Shown: positions 16,103 to 24,388 of the stretch, one piece after another
How the letters are laid out: the number at the start of each line of letters is the position of its first letter
Position numbering within the stretch: the stretch's first letter is position 1
DNA from: Stenotrophomonas maltophilia
Lineage (GTDB): Bacteria; Pseudomonadota; Gammaproteobacteria; Xanthomonadales; Xanthomonadaceae
DNA length: 64,000 nucleotides
Direction: 5' to 3'
NCBI RefSeq assembly: GCF_004684085.1
Contig: NZ_SRHZ01000089.1
Span: forward strand, 1 to 64,000
Notes under the pieces: generated by a model
What the model was told of the DNA's origin: nothing
Databases searched by the model: none
Seen by the model: the letters and a program-made list of their open reading frames with translations, nothing else
Program-made: the position numbers and the translations under genes

Positions 16103-18328
16103 TCAGGGCTTCAGGCAACGTCCCAGGAAGGCTTCGGCCACGCGGTAGCGATGCAGGGCGTCGGCGCCGGACAGGCCATGCTTGGCACCCGGATAGGTCA
16201 TCAGTTCGAACGGCTGTGCCCGCTTCTGCAGTGCGCTCATCAGGCTGGTCGAATTGGTGAACAACACGTTGTCGTCGGCCATGCCGTGGATCAGCAGCAG
16301 CGGCGAACGCAGGCCCTCGATGTGGGTCAGCACGCGCGCTTCGCGGTAACCCGCTTCATTGCGCGCCGGCAGGTCCATGTAGCGTTCGGTGTAATGGCTG
16401 TCGTACAGGCCCCAGTCGGTCACCGGTGCGCCGGCCACGCCGCAGGCGTACTGGTTCGAGGCCTTGGCCAGCAGCATCAGGGTCATGTAGCCGCCGTTGG
16501 ACCAGCCCTGCACGCCGATGCGCGCCGGGTCCACCCACGCTTGCTGCTTCAGCCAGGTCACGCCGCGCAGCTGGTCGGTCACTTCCACCGTGCCCTGCTT
16601 GCCATACAGCGCACCACCGAAGTCACGGCCACGGCGCGGGGTGCCGCGGTTGTCCAGCGAGAACACTACGTAGCCCTGCTGGGCCAGGTACTGGTTGAAC
16701 AGGTGGTCGCCACGGCCGGGCCAACTGTTGGTGACGGTCTGGCTGGCCGGGCCGCCATAGACGTACACCGCCACCGGGTAGCGCTTGGCCGGATCGAAGC
16801 CGGCCGGCTTGATCAGGCTGTAGTTCAGCGGGGTCTTGCCATCGGCAGCCATCAGGGTGCCGAACTCGACCGGGCGCTGCGCATCGCGGTAGCGCGCATA
16901 CGGATGCTTGGGATCGGCCAGGTCGTTCTCGAGCAGGGTGGCGATTTTCTCGCCATTGGCGCGGAACAGTTCGATCTGCGGCGGCGTGGTGCTGTTGGAC
17001 CAGCTGTCGACGTAGACGCTGGCGTTGCGGGCGAAGCTGGCGCTGTGCATGCCCGGTGCCTTGGACAGGCGCTGCGGCTCGCCGCCCTGCAGCGACACCG
17101 CGTAGATCTGGCTTTCGCGCGAGGTCTCGATGCCGGCGCGGAAGTAGGCCTTGCCGGCCTTCTCATCGACCGCCAGCAGTTCGTCCACCGGCCAGTTGCC
17201 GTGGGTCAGTGCAGTGGCCTTGCCCTTGCTGTCGATGCGGTACAGGTGCTGGAAGCCGCTGCGCTCGGACGACCACAGCACGCTGCCGTCATCCAGGAAA
17301 CGCAGGCTGTTGTGCAGCGGCACCCAGGTCGGGCTGGTTTCGTGTGCGAGCACGCGCTGGCGGTTGGAATCGAGCGCCACTTCCACCAGGTCCAGCTGCC
17401 TCTGGTCACGCGACTGGCGCTGGAAGCTCAGGTGCTGCGCATCGCGCCAATCGACGCGGGCCAGGTAGATGTCCTGTTCCTTGCCCAGGTCGACCCAGCG
17501 CGGCTGCGCATCGGCGGCCGGTGCGATCACGCCCAGCTGTACGCGCACGTTGGCGTCGCCGGCGGCCGGGTAACGCTGTTCGATCACATCGGTGCGGTCG
17601 GCGTAGACCTCATAGCGCTTCTGCACTGGCACCGGGGATTCATCGATGCGGGCGAAGGCGATGGCCGAATCGTCCGGTGCCCACCAGTAACCCGTGTGGC
17701 GGTCCATTTCTTCATCGGCGACGAACTCGGCCACGCCGTTGCCAATGGTGATGCTGCCGTCGCGGGTCAGCTGCAGCTGCTTGCCACTGGCCAGGTCGAT
17801 CACCCACAGGTTGCGGCCGCGGATGAAGCTGACGAAACCGCCCTTGGGCGACAGCTTGGCGTCGGTGGCGAAGCCTTCACCGTGGGTCAGCTGGCGCACG
17901 GCCGCCGCACCCTGCTGCTTGAGGTCATACAGGTACAGCTCGCCGCCGAGCGGGAACAGCAGGCGCTGCGCGTCCGGCGACCACTGGTAATCGACGATGC
18001 CGGTCATCGCCGCGATGCGCTGGCGTTCGCGGCGGGCCTTTTCCTCATCGCTGAGGGTCTCGGTGCCGGGCAGCACCACCTTGGAGTCGACCAGCAGGCG
18101 GGTCTGGCCGCTGCCGATGTCGTAGGTCCACAGGTCCAGCTGGTTGCGGTCGCTGTCCTTGCCGCGCAGGAAACTGACCTGCGATCCGTCCGGGGCCACC
18201 TTGGGCTTCATCAGGGTCGGGCCGGACAACGGCAACGGGCCAGTGATGGCTTCCAGGGTCAGCTTTTCAGCGTGGGCGGCGGTACTGGTGGCGAGCATGA
18301 GGGCGAGCGAAGCGAACAGGTGGCGCAT
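16103..18328 (-). CDS. Dipeptidyl peptidase IV (S9B family)
   Basis: A 741-residue exported serine peptidase that removes N-terminal X-Pro/X-Ala dipeptides. The signal peptide is MRHLFASLALMLATSTAAHA. An N-terminal beta-propeller (about residues 40-480, with repeated SPDAQRLLF-type blades) precedes the alpha/beta-hydrolase domain. The catalytic triad is visible as GWSNGGYM (Ser610), GMADDN (Asp685/686) and GAKHG (His717). The glutamate pair that binds the substrate N terminus is in FVADEEMDRHTGYWW. Length fits bacterial DPP IV. The start was set 5 codons inside the longest frame, with an AGGA site before it. Such periplasmic enzymes are typical of Stenotrophomonas and Xanthomonas. Confidence 0.93.
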   Translation of the reverse strand: MRHLFASLALMLATSTAAHAEKLTLEAITGPLPLSGPTLMKPKVAPDGSQVSFLRGKDSDRNQLDLWTYDIGSGQTRLLVDSKVVLPGTETLSDEEKARRERQRIAAMTGIVDYQWSPDAQRLLFPLGGELYLYDLKQQGAAAVRQLTHGEGFATDAKLSPKGGFVSFIRGRNLWVIDLASGKQLQLTRDGSITIGNGVAEFVADEEMDRHTGYWWAPDDSAIAFARIDESPVPVQKRYEVYADRTDVIEQRYPAAGDANVRVQLGVIAPAADAQPRWVDLGKEQDIYLARVDWRDAQHLSFQRQSRDQRQLDLVEVALDSNRQRVLAHETSPTWVPLHNSLRFLDDGSVLWSSERSGFQHLYRIDSKGKATALTHGNWPVDELLAVDEKAGKAYFRAGIETSRESQIYAVSLQGGEPQRLSKAPGMHSASFARNASVYVDSWSNSTTPPQIELFRANGEKIATLLENDLADPKHPYARYRDAQRPVEFGTLMAADGKTPLNYSLIKPAGFDPAKRYPVAVYVYGGPASQTVTNSWPGRGDHLFNQYLAQQGYVVFSLDNRGTPRRGRDFGGALYGKQGTVEVTDQLRGVTWLKQQAWVDPARIGVQGWSNGGYMTLMLLAKASNQYACGVAGAPVTDWGLYDSHYTERYMDLPARNEAGYREARVLTHIEGLRSPLLLIHGMADDNVLFTNSTSLMSALQKRAQPFELMTYPGAKHGLSGADALHRYRVAEAFLGRCLKP

Positions 18329-18438
18329 GGAAGATCCTGGCAAACGGCAGGTCCGTCACGCGCCAAGCGCGCAGCGGTCGTGCCCCCATCCTAACCAAGC
18401 CTGTGCGGGAAGGCAGCATGACCTTTTGCCCATATGGA

Positions 18439-18494
18439 GTGCCGACCAGAGGTCGGCACCCACCACCAGTAGATCCACGCCATGCGTGGATGAC
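18439..18494. repeat. SMAG repeats, two units
   Basis: A GTGCCGACC-AGA-GGTCGGCAC palindrome flanked by CCCACC (the GTGG-headed variant), then GTAGATCCACGCCATGCG and the rest of that palindrome. Confidence 0.8.
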
Positions 18495-18505
18495 GCCGTC
18501 CTGGG

Positions 18506-19195
18506 TCAACGCTGGCCGAACAGGTGCTTGCGCTCTTCGTCGCTGAGCGGCTTGCCGGCGTTCGGGTTCACCTGCTGGCGCAGGGCATACGCGCGCTGGG
18601 TGGCCGGGCGCGCGGCGATGGCCTCGTGCCAGCGCTTGAGGTTCGGGAACGCGGCGAAGTCGACCGGGATCTTGTCGTAGGCGCCGATCCACGGGTAGCT
18701 GGCCATGTCGGCGATGGTGTACTCGTCGCCGGCCAGGAAGGCGTGCTGGGCCAGGCGCTTGTCCATCACCCCGTGCAGCCGACGCACTTCATTGTCGTAG
18801 CGCTCGATGGCATACGGGATCTTTTCCGGCGCATACACATTGAAATGCCCCATCTGGCCACTCATCGGGCCCAGGCCGGCCATCTGCCAGAACAACCATT
18901 CCAGGGTGGTCACACGGCCGCGCGGGTCGCTGGGCAGGAACTGGCCGGTCTTTTCGGCCAGGTACAGCAGGATCGCGCCGGACTCGAACACGCTCTGCGG
19001 GGCGCCGCCATCGGCCGGGGCATGGTCGACGATGGCCGGCATCTTGTTGTTGGGGGAGATGGCGAGAAATTCCGGCTTGAACTGGTCGCCCGAGCCGATG
19101 TTGACCGGGTGGATGCGGTACTCCAGGCCAGCTTCTTCCAGCAGCAGGGTCACTTTGTGGCCGTTCGGGGTGGGCCAGTAATACAGGTCGATCAT
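18506..19195 (-). CDS. yfcG: Nu-class glutathione transferase, YfcG/YghU type
   Basis: A 229-residue protein starting MIDLYYWPTPNGHKVTLLLEEAG. This is the N-terminal thioredoxin fold with the Thr/Asn pair (TPNGHK) used by Nu-class enzymes instead of a catalytic Tyr, Ser or Cys. The cis-Pro loop is NNKMPAIVD, and FESGAILLYLAEK binds the gamma-glutamyl group. The C-terminal helical domain includes DEYTIADMASYPWI. E. coli YfcG is a disulfide-bond reductase that binds two glutathiones, so a similar thiol-disulfide role is likely. An upstream in-frame extension of 50 residues is rejected because it looks non-coding. Confidence 0.88.
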   Translation of the reverse strand: MIDLYYWPTPNGHKVTLLLEEAGLEYRIHPVNIGSGDQFKPEFLAISPNNKMPAIVDHAPADGGAPQSVFESGAILLYLAEKTGQFLPSDPRGRVTTLEWLFWQMAGLGPMSGQMGHFNVYAPEKIPYAIERYDNEVRRLHGVMDKRLAQHAFLAGDEYTIADMASYPWIGAYDKIPVDFAAFPNLKRWHEAIAARPATQRAYALRQQVNPNAGKPLSDEERKHLFGQR

Positions 19196-19307
19196 GGCGG
19201 CGGCTCGGGGTGCGGAAAGGAACCTGAAGTCTAGTGCGTGAGTTGGGTTGGCACCGTCACGGCGGGCCGGTAACCTCGCCTCTCCCCCGCAACGCAGCAT
19301 CCTCCGC

Positions 19308-19949
19308 ATGAGTGCAAACCGCCCGCCGCTCTCCCCGCTGTCCACGCTGATCTTCGCCTCGCGCTGGCTGCAGCTGCCGCTGTACCTGGGCCTGATCGTG
19401 GCGCAGTGCGTCTACGTGTTCCTGTTCGGCAAGGAACTGTGGCACCTCATCTCGCATTCGGCCTCGATGGGCGAGCAGCAGATCATGCTGATCGTGCTGG
19501 GCCTGATCGACGTGGTGATGATCTCCAATCTGCTGGTGATGGTGATCGTCGGCGGCTACGAAACCTTCGTCTCGCGCCTGCGCCTGGAAGGCCATCCGGA
19601 CCAGCCGGAGTGGCTGAGCCACGTCAATGCCAGCGTGCTGAAGGTGAAGCTGGCGATGGCGATCATCGGCATCTCCTCGATCCACCTGTTGAAGACGTTC
19701 ATCGCGGCCAGCCCGCTCGGCGGCCTGCCCCTGTGCAAGCCGGAACAATGGGCAGCGGCGGCCTCGTCGGCGTCGGCCAGCTTCTACAGCGCCGGCGTCG
19801 ATACCTGCACGACGCTGACCCAGCAGGGCGTGCTCTGGCAGACCATCATCCACTGCGTGTTCATCCTGTCGGCGATCGGCATCGCCTGGACCGACAAGCT
19901 GATGTCCAACAGCCACAGCAAGTCGCACGACAAGGCGCACGACCACTGA
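19308..19949 (+). CDS. YqhA family membrane protein (UPF0114)
   Basis: A 213-residue protein starting MSANRPPLSPLSTLIFASRW. Four membrane helices (about 22-42, 66-90, 120-140, 180-200). The conserved FASRWLQLPLYLGL and the LVMVIVGGYETFVSRL segment mark the YqhA/UPF0114 family. The tail is histidine-rich (SHSKSHDKAHDH), which could bind metal. Function of the family is unknown. It stands alone; the 200-base spacer before the next gene has no clear signal. Confidence 0.88.
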   Translation: MSANRPPLSPLSTLIFASRWLQLPLYLGLIVAQCVYVFLFGKELWHLISHSASMGEQQIMLIVLGLIDVVMISNLLVMVIVGGYETFVSRLRLEGHPDQPEWLSHVNASVLKVKLAMAIIGISSIHLLKTFIAASPLGGLPLCKPEQWAAAASSASASFYSAGVDTCTTLTQQGVLWQTIIHCVFILSAIGIAWTDKLMSNSHSKSHDKAHDH

Positions 19950-20151
19950 GGTCGCCGCTGGCAGTGGCCTGACCGCCGCTGCCCCATTCCGGCCACCGCC
20001 CCTTGTACGAGGCGGTGGCCGGGATGCTAGATTGCACCCTCGCCGTTGCCGGCGGTGGCGTCGGGAAACGTCACCGTGCCGCGCCCGGACCGCAGGTCCC
20101 GGCCATGCATATCAATGATTTACGTCACGTCGTCTTCTAGAGGGGAGCAGG

Positions 20152-21156
20152 ATGTCGCACGTCTCAACGATCACCGCCGCGCGCCGGTGGATGCCGGTTG
20201 CATTGGCACTGGCGCTGGCCGCCTGCTCGGGCAAGGAAGAATCCGCAGCACCGGCTCCCGCCGCCGCACCCACGGCCGCTGCTCCGGCCGCACCGGTAGT
20301 CGCGGCCAAGGTGCAGTCGATGGGCACCGAACAGCTGCGTGAGTCGGCCAGCCAGGCCCTGCGTGAGAACCGCATGTATGCGCCGGCCGGCGACAACGCC
20401 ATCGAGTACTACCTCGCCCTGCGCGACAAGACGCCGGACGACGCCTCGGTGAAGAGCGCGCTGACCGACCTGCTGCCTTACACCCTGATCGCCGCCGAAC
20501 AGCACCTGGGCCGCGAGGACTACACCGAGGCGCAGCGCCTGGTGGCACTGATCGAGAAGGTGGACGCCGCCGCCCCCGCCCTGCCGCGCCTGAAGGAAGG
20601 CCTGGCCAAGGGCGTGGAGAACGCGGCCAAGCGCACCGAGACCGAAGCCGAGAAGGCAAAGAAGGACGCCGAAGACCGGACCAAGCAGCAGGCCGAACAG
20701 CAGCGTTTGACCGAGCAGCGCGCCAAGGAGGCTGATGCGGCCAAGCAGATCGCCGCCCAGCAGGATGCCGCCCGCCGCGACAACGAGCGCCAGGATGCCG
20801 AGCGTCAGGCCGCCGCCCGCCGCGAAGCCGAGCAGAAGCAGCAGCAGGCTGCCGCCCAGCAGGCCAGTGCGGCACGCCAGGCCACGGCAGCGGCGGCACC
20901 AAGCCTGCGCCCGGTCAGTACACCGGCACCGCGCTATCCGGCCGAGGCGCTGCGCGCCGGCACCTCCGGTGAAGTGCTGGTGGAGATCACTGTCGGCACC
21001 GACGGATCGGTGATCAATGCCCGCGTACTGCGCGCAACGCCGTCGCGCGTGTTCGACCGGGAAGCGATGAACGCGGTGAAGCGCTGGCGTTTCGAGCCCG
21101 TCAGCGCACCGGTCACCACCCGTCGCACGCTGGTGTTCGCACCCGGCGGCGGCTGA
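20152..21156 (+). CDS. Lipoprotein with coiled coil and C-terminal TonB domain
   Basis: A 334-residue protein preceded by AGGGGAGCAGG. It starts MSHVSTITAARRWMPVALALALAAC, with a lipobox at LALAAC (Cys about 25). After an Ala/Pro-rich linker, residues about 60-150 are helical. Residues 155-245 form a long charged coiled coil rich in Glu, Lys, Ala and Gln, much like TolA domain II. The end (about 255-334; PRYPAEALRAGTSGEVLVEI, MNAVKRWRFEPV) is a TonB C-terminal domain. TonB proteins are normally anchored by a membrane helix, so a lipid anchor is unusual. A TolA/TonB-like periplasmic bridging role is inferred. Confidence 0.8.
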   Translation: MSHVSTITAARRWMPVALALALAACSGKEESAAPAPAAAPTAAAPAAPVVAAKVQSMGTEQLRESASQALRENRMYAPAGDNAIEYYLALRDKTPDDASVKSALTDLLPYTLIAAEQHLGREDYTEAQRLVALIEKVDAAAPALPRLKEGLAKGVENAAKRTETEAEKAKKDAEDRTKQQAEQQRLTEQRAKEADAAKQIAAQQDAARRDNERQDAERQAAARREAEQKQQQAAAQQASAARQATAAAAPSLRPVSTPAPRYPAEALRAGTSGEVLVEITVGTDGSVINARVLRATPSRVFDREAMNAVKRWRFEPVSAPVTTRRTLVFAPGGG

Positions 21157-21161
21157 CCGCC

Positions 21162-21197
21162 AAAAGGGGACGGAGGGGATTAAGTCGTTTCCGTCCC
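21162..21197. repeat. RAYT-associated repeat, copy 1
   Basis: AAAAGGGGACGGAGGGG followed by ATTAAGTCG and a complementary TTTCCGTCCC. The core matches the two copies that surround the RAYT gene at 22347 and 23151. It lies just after the TonB-domain lipoprotein stop. Confidence 0.75.
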
Positions 21198-21208
21198 GCA
21201 ATGACGAC

Positions 21209-21240
21209 AAGGCCCGGCATGTCCGGGCCTTGTTCGTTTC
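21209..21240 (+). terminator. Rho-independent terminator
   Basis: AAGGCCCGG, loop CATGT, CCGGGCCTT, then a T-containing tail (GTTCGTTTC). It ends the lipoprotein transcript. The stem also reads in the other direction for the convergent small gene at 21239. Confidence 0.8.
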
Positions 21241-21493
21241 AGGAGAGGCTGTCGATCAGGGCGTGCAGCGCAGGATCACGCGCCGCCAGCACCTGGAACA
21301 GGCCCAGCGCATGCAGGCCCGGCAGCAGTGCACGCAGATCGGCCTCGGCAGTGGCGCGTGTGGCGGGATCGCTGGACGGATCCTGCCAGTCACGAACGCT
21401 GGCGAGGAAGGCACCGACGCTGCCCTTGCGCACGGTGAGGCCGTTCACCTGTACGTCGTTCTGATGGTCGGGAAGGATGTCCTGCGGCTGCAT
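21239..21493 (-). CDS. Small hypothetical protein
   Basis: An 84-residue, soluble, mostly helical protein starting MQPQDILPDHQNDVQVNG. No recognised motif, signal or membrane segment; a short TVRKGSVGAFLAS element is the only conserved-looking part. Upstream bases include GGAGCATCATCC before the ATG, a usable ribosome site. Divergent from the AraC regulator at 21572. Confidence 0.55.
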   Translation of the reverse strand: MQPQDILPDHQNDVQVNGLTVRKGSVGAFLASVRDWQDPSSDPATRATAEADLRALLPGLHALGLFQVLAARDPALHALIDSLS

Positions 21494-21571
21494 GGATGAT
21501 GCTCCTGTGGGATCGGGTGCCCAGTGTCTCGCCCGGTCACCGGCACTTCTGCCGTATAACTGCCATTGGAT

Positions 21572-22369
21572 ATGGCAGATCAGACATCAACCGCATTGAT
21601 TGACCCCGCTTTGGCGAACGCTGAAGGCGGCCCCATCGTCATGGCGTCCCAGCTGCGTGTGCCCGGACGGCGCCGCACCGCGCGCCACCAGCACGTGCGC
21701 GGCCAGTTGCTGGGTGCCCACCAGGGCCTGCTGCGGATCGAGGCCGGCGATCAGCACTGGCTGCTGCCGGCGGGGCACGTTGCCTGGATACCGCCCTCGC
21801 TGCCCCATGCACTGGTGGGGGCGGAGCGGTTCGATGGCTGGAGCCTGTACTTCAGCGCCGAGGCCTGCCTGGGCCTGCCCGCCACACCGCGCATTTTCCA
21901 GCCCAATGCACTGCTGCAGGCTGCGACGACACGTGCGCTGCGATGGCCGCATCAGCCACTGGACGCCGCGCAGGCACGACTGGCCGGTGTGATCGCCGAT
22001 GAGATTGCCGTCAGCACGCCCCTGCCGCTTGCGCTGCCACAACCACAGGATCGCCGGTTGCGGCAGATCGCAGCGGCGCTGGCACGTTCGCCGGACGACG
22101 TTCGCAGCGTCGAGTCGTGGGCGGCCGCCAGCGGCCTGTCCGGTCGCAGTCTCGCGCGCCGTTGGCAGGCCGAAACAGGCATGACCCTGAGCCAGTGGCG
22201 GCAACGCCTGCGCGTGCTGCTTGCGCTGCCACGCCTGCTGTCAGGCGAGCCGGTGATCAGCGTCGCGCTGTCGATGGGCTACGACACGCCCAGTGCCTTC
22301 ATCGCCGTGTTCAAGCGCGAGATGGGAGTGACGCCCGCGCGGTATGGAAAAGGGGACGGAGGGGATTAA
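21572..22369 (+). CDS. AraC-family transcriptional regulator
   Basis: A 265-residue regulator with an N-terminal cupin-like sensor (GQLLGAHQGLLRIEAGDQHW, LPAGHVAWIPPSLPHAL) and a C-terminal double helix-turn-helix (about 165-260; SWAAASGLSGRSLARRWQAE, VALSMGYDTPSAFIAVFKRE, MGVTPARYG). The start is taken at ATG 21572; a TTG two codons upstream is possible. Its last residues, GKGDGGD, and its TAA stop are encoded by a RAYT-associated repeat, so the repeat seems to have inserted at the gene end. Target unknown; it may control the small divergent gene. Confidence 0.85.
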   Translation: MADQTSTALIDPALANAEGGPIVMASQLRVPGRRRTARHQHVRGQLLGAHQGLLRIEAGDQHWLLPAGHVAWIPPSLPHALVGAERFDGWSLYFSAEACLGLPATPRIFQPNALLQAATTRALRWPHQPLDAAQARLAGVIADEIAVSTPLPLALPQPQDRRLRQIAAALARSPDDVRSVESWAAASGLSGRSLARRWQAETGMTLSQWRQRLRVLLALPRLLSGEPVISVALSMGYDTPSAFIAVFKREMGVTPARYGKGDGGD

Positions 22370-22373
22370 GTCG
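22347..22373 (+). repeat. RAYT-associated repeat, copy 2
   Basis: AAAAGGGGACGGAGGGG plus ATTAAGTCG, overlapping the 3' end and stop codon of the AraC gene and lying about 100 bases upstream of the RAYT start. Same orientation as copy 1. Confidence 0.8.
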
Positions 22374-22469
22374 CTTCTGCCCTCCCCCACACCATCTCGC
22401 GGCATCGCCTGATGCCCTTCGCGGCCACGGTGGCGGCAGGCTGGTGATTCCTTGAAACCCTCAACTCCC

Positions 22470-23180
22470 ATGCCTCGACAAGCACGCCTGATGTTGGCCG
22501 AACAGCCGTACCACGTGACCCAGCGCGGTGTGAACAAGGGGGCTATCTTCGTTGACGATATCGACCGCCAGTTATTCCTGCACCTGATGCACGGCGCGTT
22601 CCAGAAGCATCAGGTCGCGCTGCACGCGTACGTATTGATGGGCAATCACGTTCATCTGTTGGCCACGCCCTCCACGGGTGTGGGTTTGGCCAATGCGATG
22701 CGGATGCAGGGCAACAACTATGTCCAGGCGTTCAATCAGCGGCATGAGCGAAGCGGACCGCTGTGGCAGGGTCGCTTTCATTCTTCGATGGTGGACAGCG
22801 ACGCCTATCTGCTCAGCGTTTATCGCTACATCGAACTCAACCCGGTTCGTGCAGGCATGACAGCCGCTCCGGAAGATCACCCATGGTCGAGCGTGCATGG
22901 AAACCTGCGGCGACGCCACGATCCGTTGTTGACAGAACATCTCGTATTTCAGGCGCTTGCCCCGACCCAACAACAGCGCGCAACGCTCTATGCGGAGTTC
23001 CTGCGGGACATGAACGCATCCGCTGACCTGCCCGCAATCCGCGCCCACAGCGCCGGGCAGCATCCGTTGGGAAATGCAGCGTATCTACGAATGGTGGAAC
23101 AGACGCTGGGGCGCCCCCTGGTGTTGCGCAAGCGGGGGCGTCCCCGGAAGAAGGGGGCGGAGGGGATAGAAACGACTTAA
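22470..23180 (+). CDS. REP-associated tyrosine transposase (RAYT, Y1/HUH family)
   Basis: A 236-residue single-strand transposase relative of IS200/IS605 TnpA. It starts MPRQARLMLAEQPYHVTQRG, a typical RAYT opening. The HUH motif is NHVHLL (about residue 57-62), the catalytic-tyrosine helix is NNYVQAFNQRHERSGPLWQGRF, and YRYIELNPVRAGM is the family signature. RAYTs are thought to mobilise or cleave REP palindromes next to them. Here the gene is bracketed by inverted copies of the GGGGACGGAGGGGATTAAG repeat, and its own C-terminal residues (KKGAEGIETT) and stop are encoded by one arm. It appears intact. Confidence 0.92.
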   Translation: MPRQARLMLAEQPYHVTQRGVNKGAIFVDDIDRQLFLHLMHGAFQKHQVALHAYVLMGNHVHLLATPSTGVGLANAMRMQGNNYVQAFNQRHERSGPLWQGRFHSSMVDSDAYLLSVYRYIELNPVRAGMTAAPEDHPWSSVHGNLRRRHDPLLTEHLVFQALAPTQQQRATLYAEFLRDMNASADLPAIRAHSAGQHPLGNAAYLRMVEQTLGRPLVLRKRGRPRKKGAEGIETT

Positions 23181-23197
23181 TCCCCTCCGTCCCCTTT
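23151..23197. repeat. RAYT-associated repeat, copy 3 (palindrome at RAYT 3' end)
   Basis: The left arm AAGGGGGCGGAGGGGAT (23151-23167) and the right arm ATCCCCTCCGTCCCCTT (23180-23196) form a 17-bp stem with a single mismatch around AGAAACGACTTA. The right arm is the inverse of copies 1 and 2. The hairpin ends in TTTTT and may also terminate RAYT transcription. Confidence 0.85.
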
Positions 23198-23203
23198 TTG
23201 CGG

Positions 23204-24388
23204 TCAGCCGGAGATGGCCAGGCGCTCGTTGTGGTAGCGGCGCACGGCGGCGAACCACAGCACGGCGGCAAGGCCGAGGCTGGCGCCGAGGTAGATGGCC
23301 CAGACCGCCGGCGTGATCGTCTCGTGGCGGATCACCTTCAGCAGCATCTGGTTCTGCGACAGGAACGGCACGGCGTACTGCCACAGCTCGCTCTTCAGCG
23401 GGTAGGCCACCAGCGCGTAGCCGGGCATCATCGGCAGCAGCATCAGCCAGGTCATGTGGCTCTGCGCCTCCTTCATGCTCTTGGCGGCGGCCGACAGGAA
23501 GGTCAGCAGCGAGGTGCCGATCATCAGCATCGGCAACATCACCAGCAGCATCTGCAGCATCGAACCGACGTTCATGTTGAACTGGCGGCCGATGTTGCCG
23601 GGCGCGATCTGTGCACTCACCTTGAACGCCATCAGGGTCAGCAGCAGCGACACGAACCCGACCACGCAGGCGGCCGCGATCTTGCCGCTGACAATGGCGC
23701 TGCGCGAGCCCGGCGTGGCAAGCAATGGCTCCAGTGACTGTCGCTCACGCTCGCCGGCGGTAGCGTCCATCACCAGATAGGCGCCACCGATGAACGAGGT
23801 CAGCGTGAGCAGCACCGGCAGCAGCATCGACAGGATCATGCCGCGCTTGGCCTCAGCGCTGGCCAGATCCTGGCGCGCCACGTCCAGCGGCCGCGCCACC
23901 TGTGCGTCGATGCCACGTGCCATCAGGCGCAGCGCGCCGACCTGGCCGTTGTAGGTCGCCAGTGCCGCTTCCAGTCGCGCACTGGGCACTTCTGCGGCGC
24001 GGCGGGTGCTGTCCTTGATCACTTCCACCAGCGCCGGCCTGCCGTCGGCCCAGTCCTTGCCGAAGTCGTCGCTGATGCGCAGCGCCACGTCGATCTCCTG
24101 GCTGCGGATGGCCTCGGCCAGGTCCTTCGGTGCAGGGGCAGTATTGAGCCCCTGCGCGGCAAGGAAGCGCACCAGGTTGGGGGCGTTCTCCGCACCGATG
24201 GTCGGAATCTGCAGCGGCTGTTCAATCTGGGTGCGCACCCGGCTCTCGGCCAGCTTGCCCATGCCCAACAGCAGCACCGGATACAGCAGCGGCCCGAACA
24301 GCAGGGTCAGCAGCAGCGTGCGGCGATCACGGGAAAGGTCGCGCAGTTCCTTGCGCATCACCGTCATCAGGGTCGACATCATGCTCAT
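23204..24388 (-). CDS. ABC transporter permease, NatB-like
   Basis: A 394-residue inner-membrane protein of the ABC-2 type. One N-terminal helix (TLLLTLLFGPLLYPVLLLGMG, about 26-46) is followed by a large periplasmic domain (50-180) and five to six helices in the C-terminal half. MSTLMTVMRKELRDLSRDRR at the start and MDATAGERERQSLEPLLATP at about 205-225 are typical of NatB and related exporters. Its ATG overlaps the stop of the ATPase gene (ATGA). With that partner it forms a two-protein export system; the substrate (sodium for NatAB, possibly peptide or drug here) is not shown by the sequence. Confidence 0.85.
   Translation of the reverse strand: MSMMSTLMTVMRKELRDLSRDRRTLLLTLLFGPLLYPVLLLGMGKLAESRVRTQIEQPLQIPTIGAENAPNLVRFLAAQGLNTAPAPKDLAEAIRSQEIDVALRISDDFGKDWADGRPALVEVIKDSTRRAAEVPSARLEAALATYNGQVGALRLMARGIDAQVARPLDVARQDLASAEAKRGMILSMLLPVLLTLTSFIGGAYLVMDATAGERERQSLEPLLATPGSRSAIVSGKIAAACVVGFVSLLLTLMAFKVSAQIAPGNIGRQFNMNVGSMLQMLLVMLPMLMIGTSLLTFLSAAAKSMKEAQSHMTWLMLLPMMPGYALVAYPLKSELWQYAVPFLSQNQMLLKVIRHETITPAVWAIYLGASLGLAAVLWFAAVRRYHNERLAISG

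Noticed and set aside
22452..22470. Longer RAYT start at TTG 22452
   Set aside because: MPRQ at 22470 is the usual RAYT opening and an ATG.
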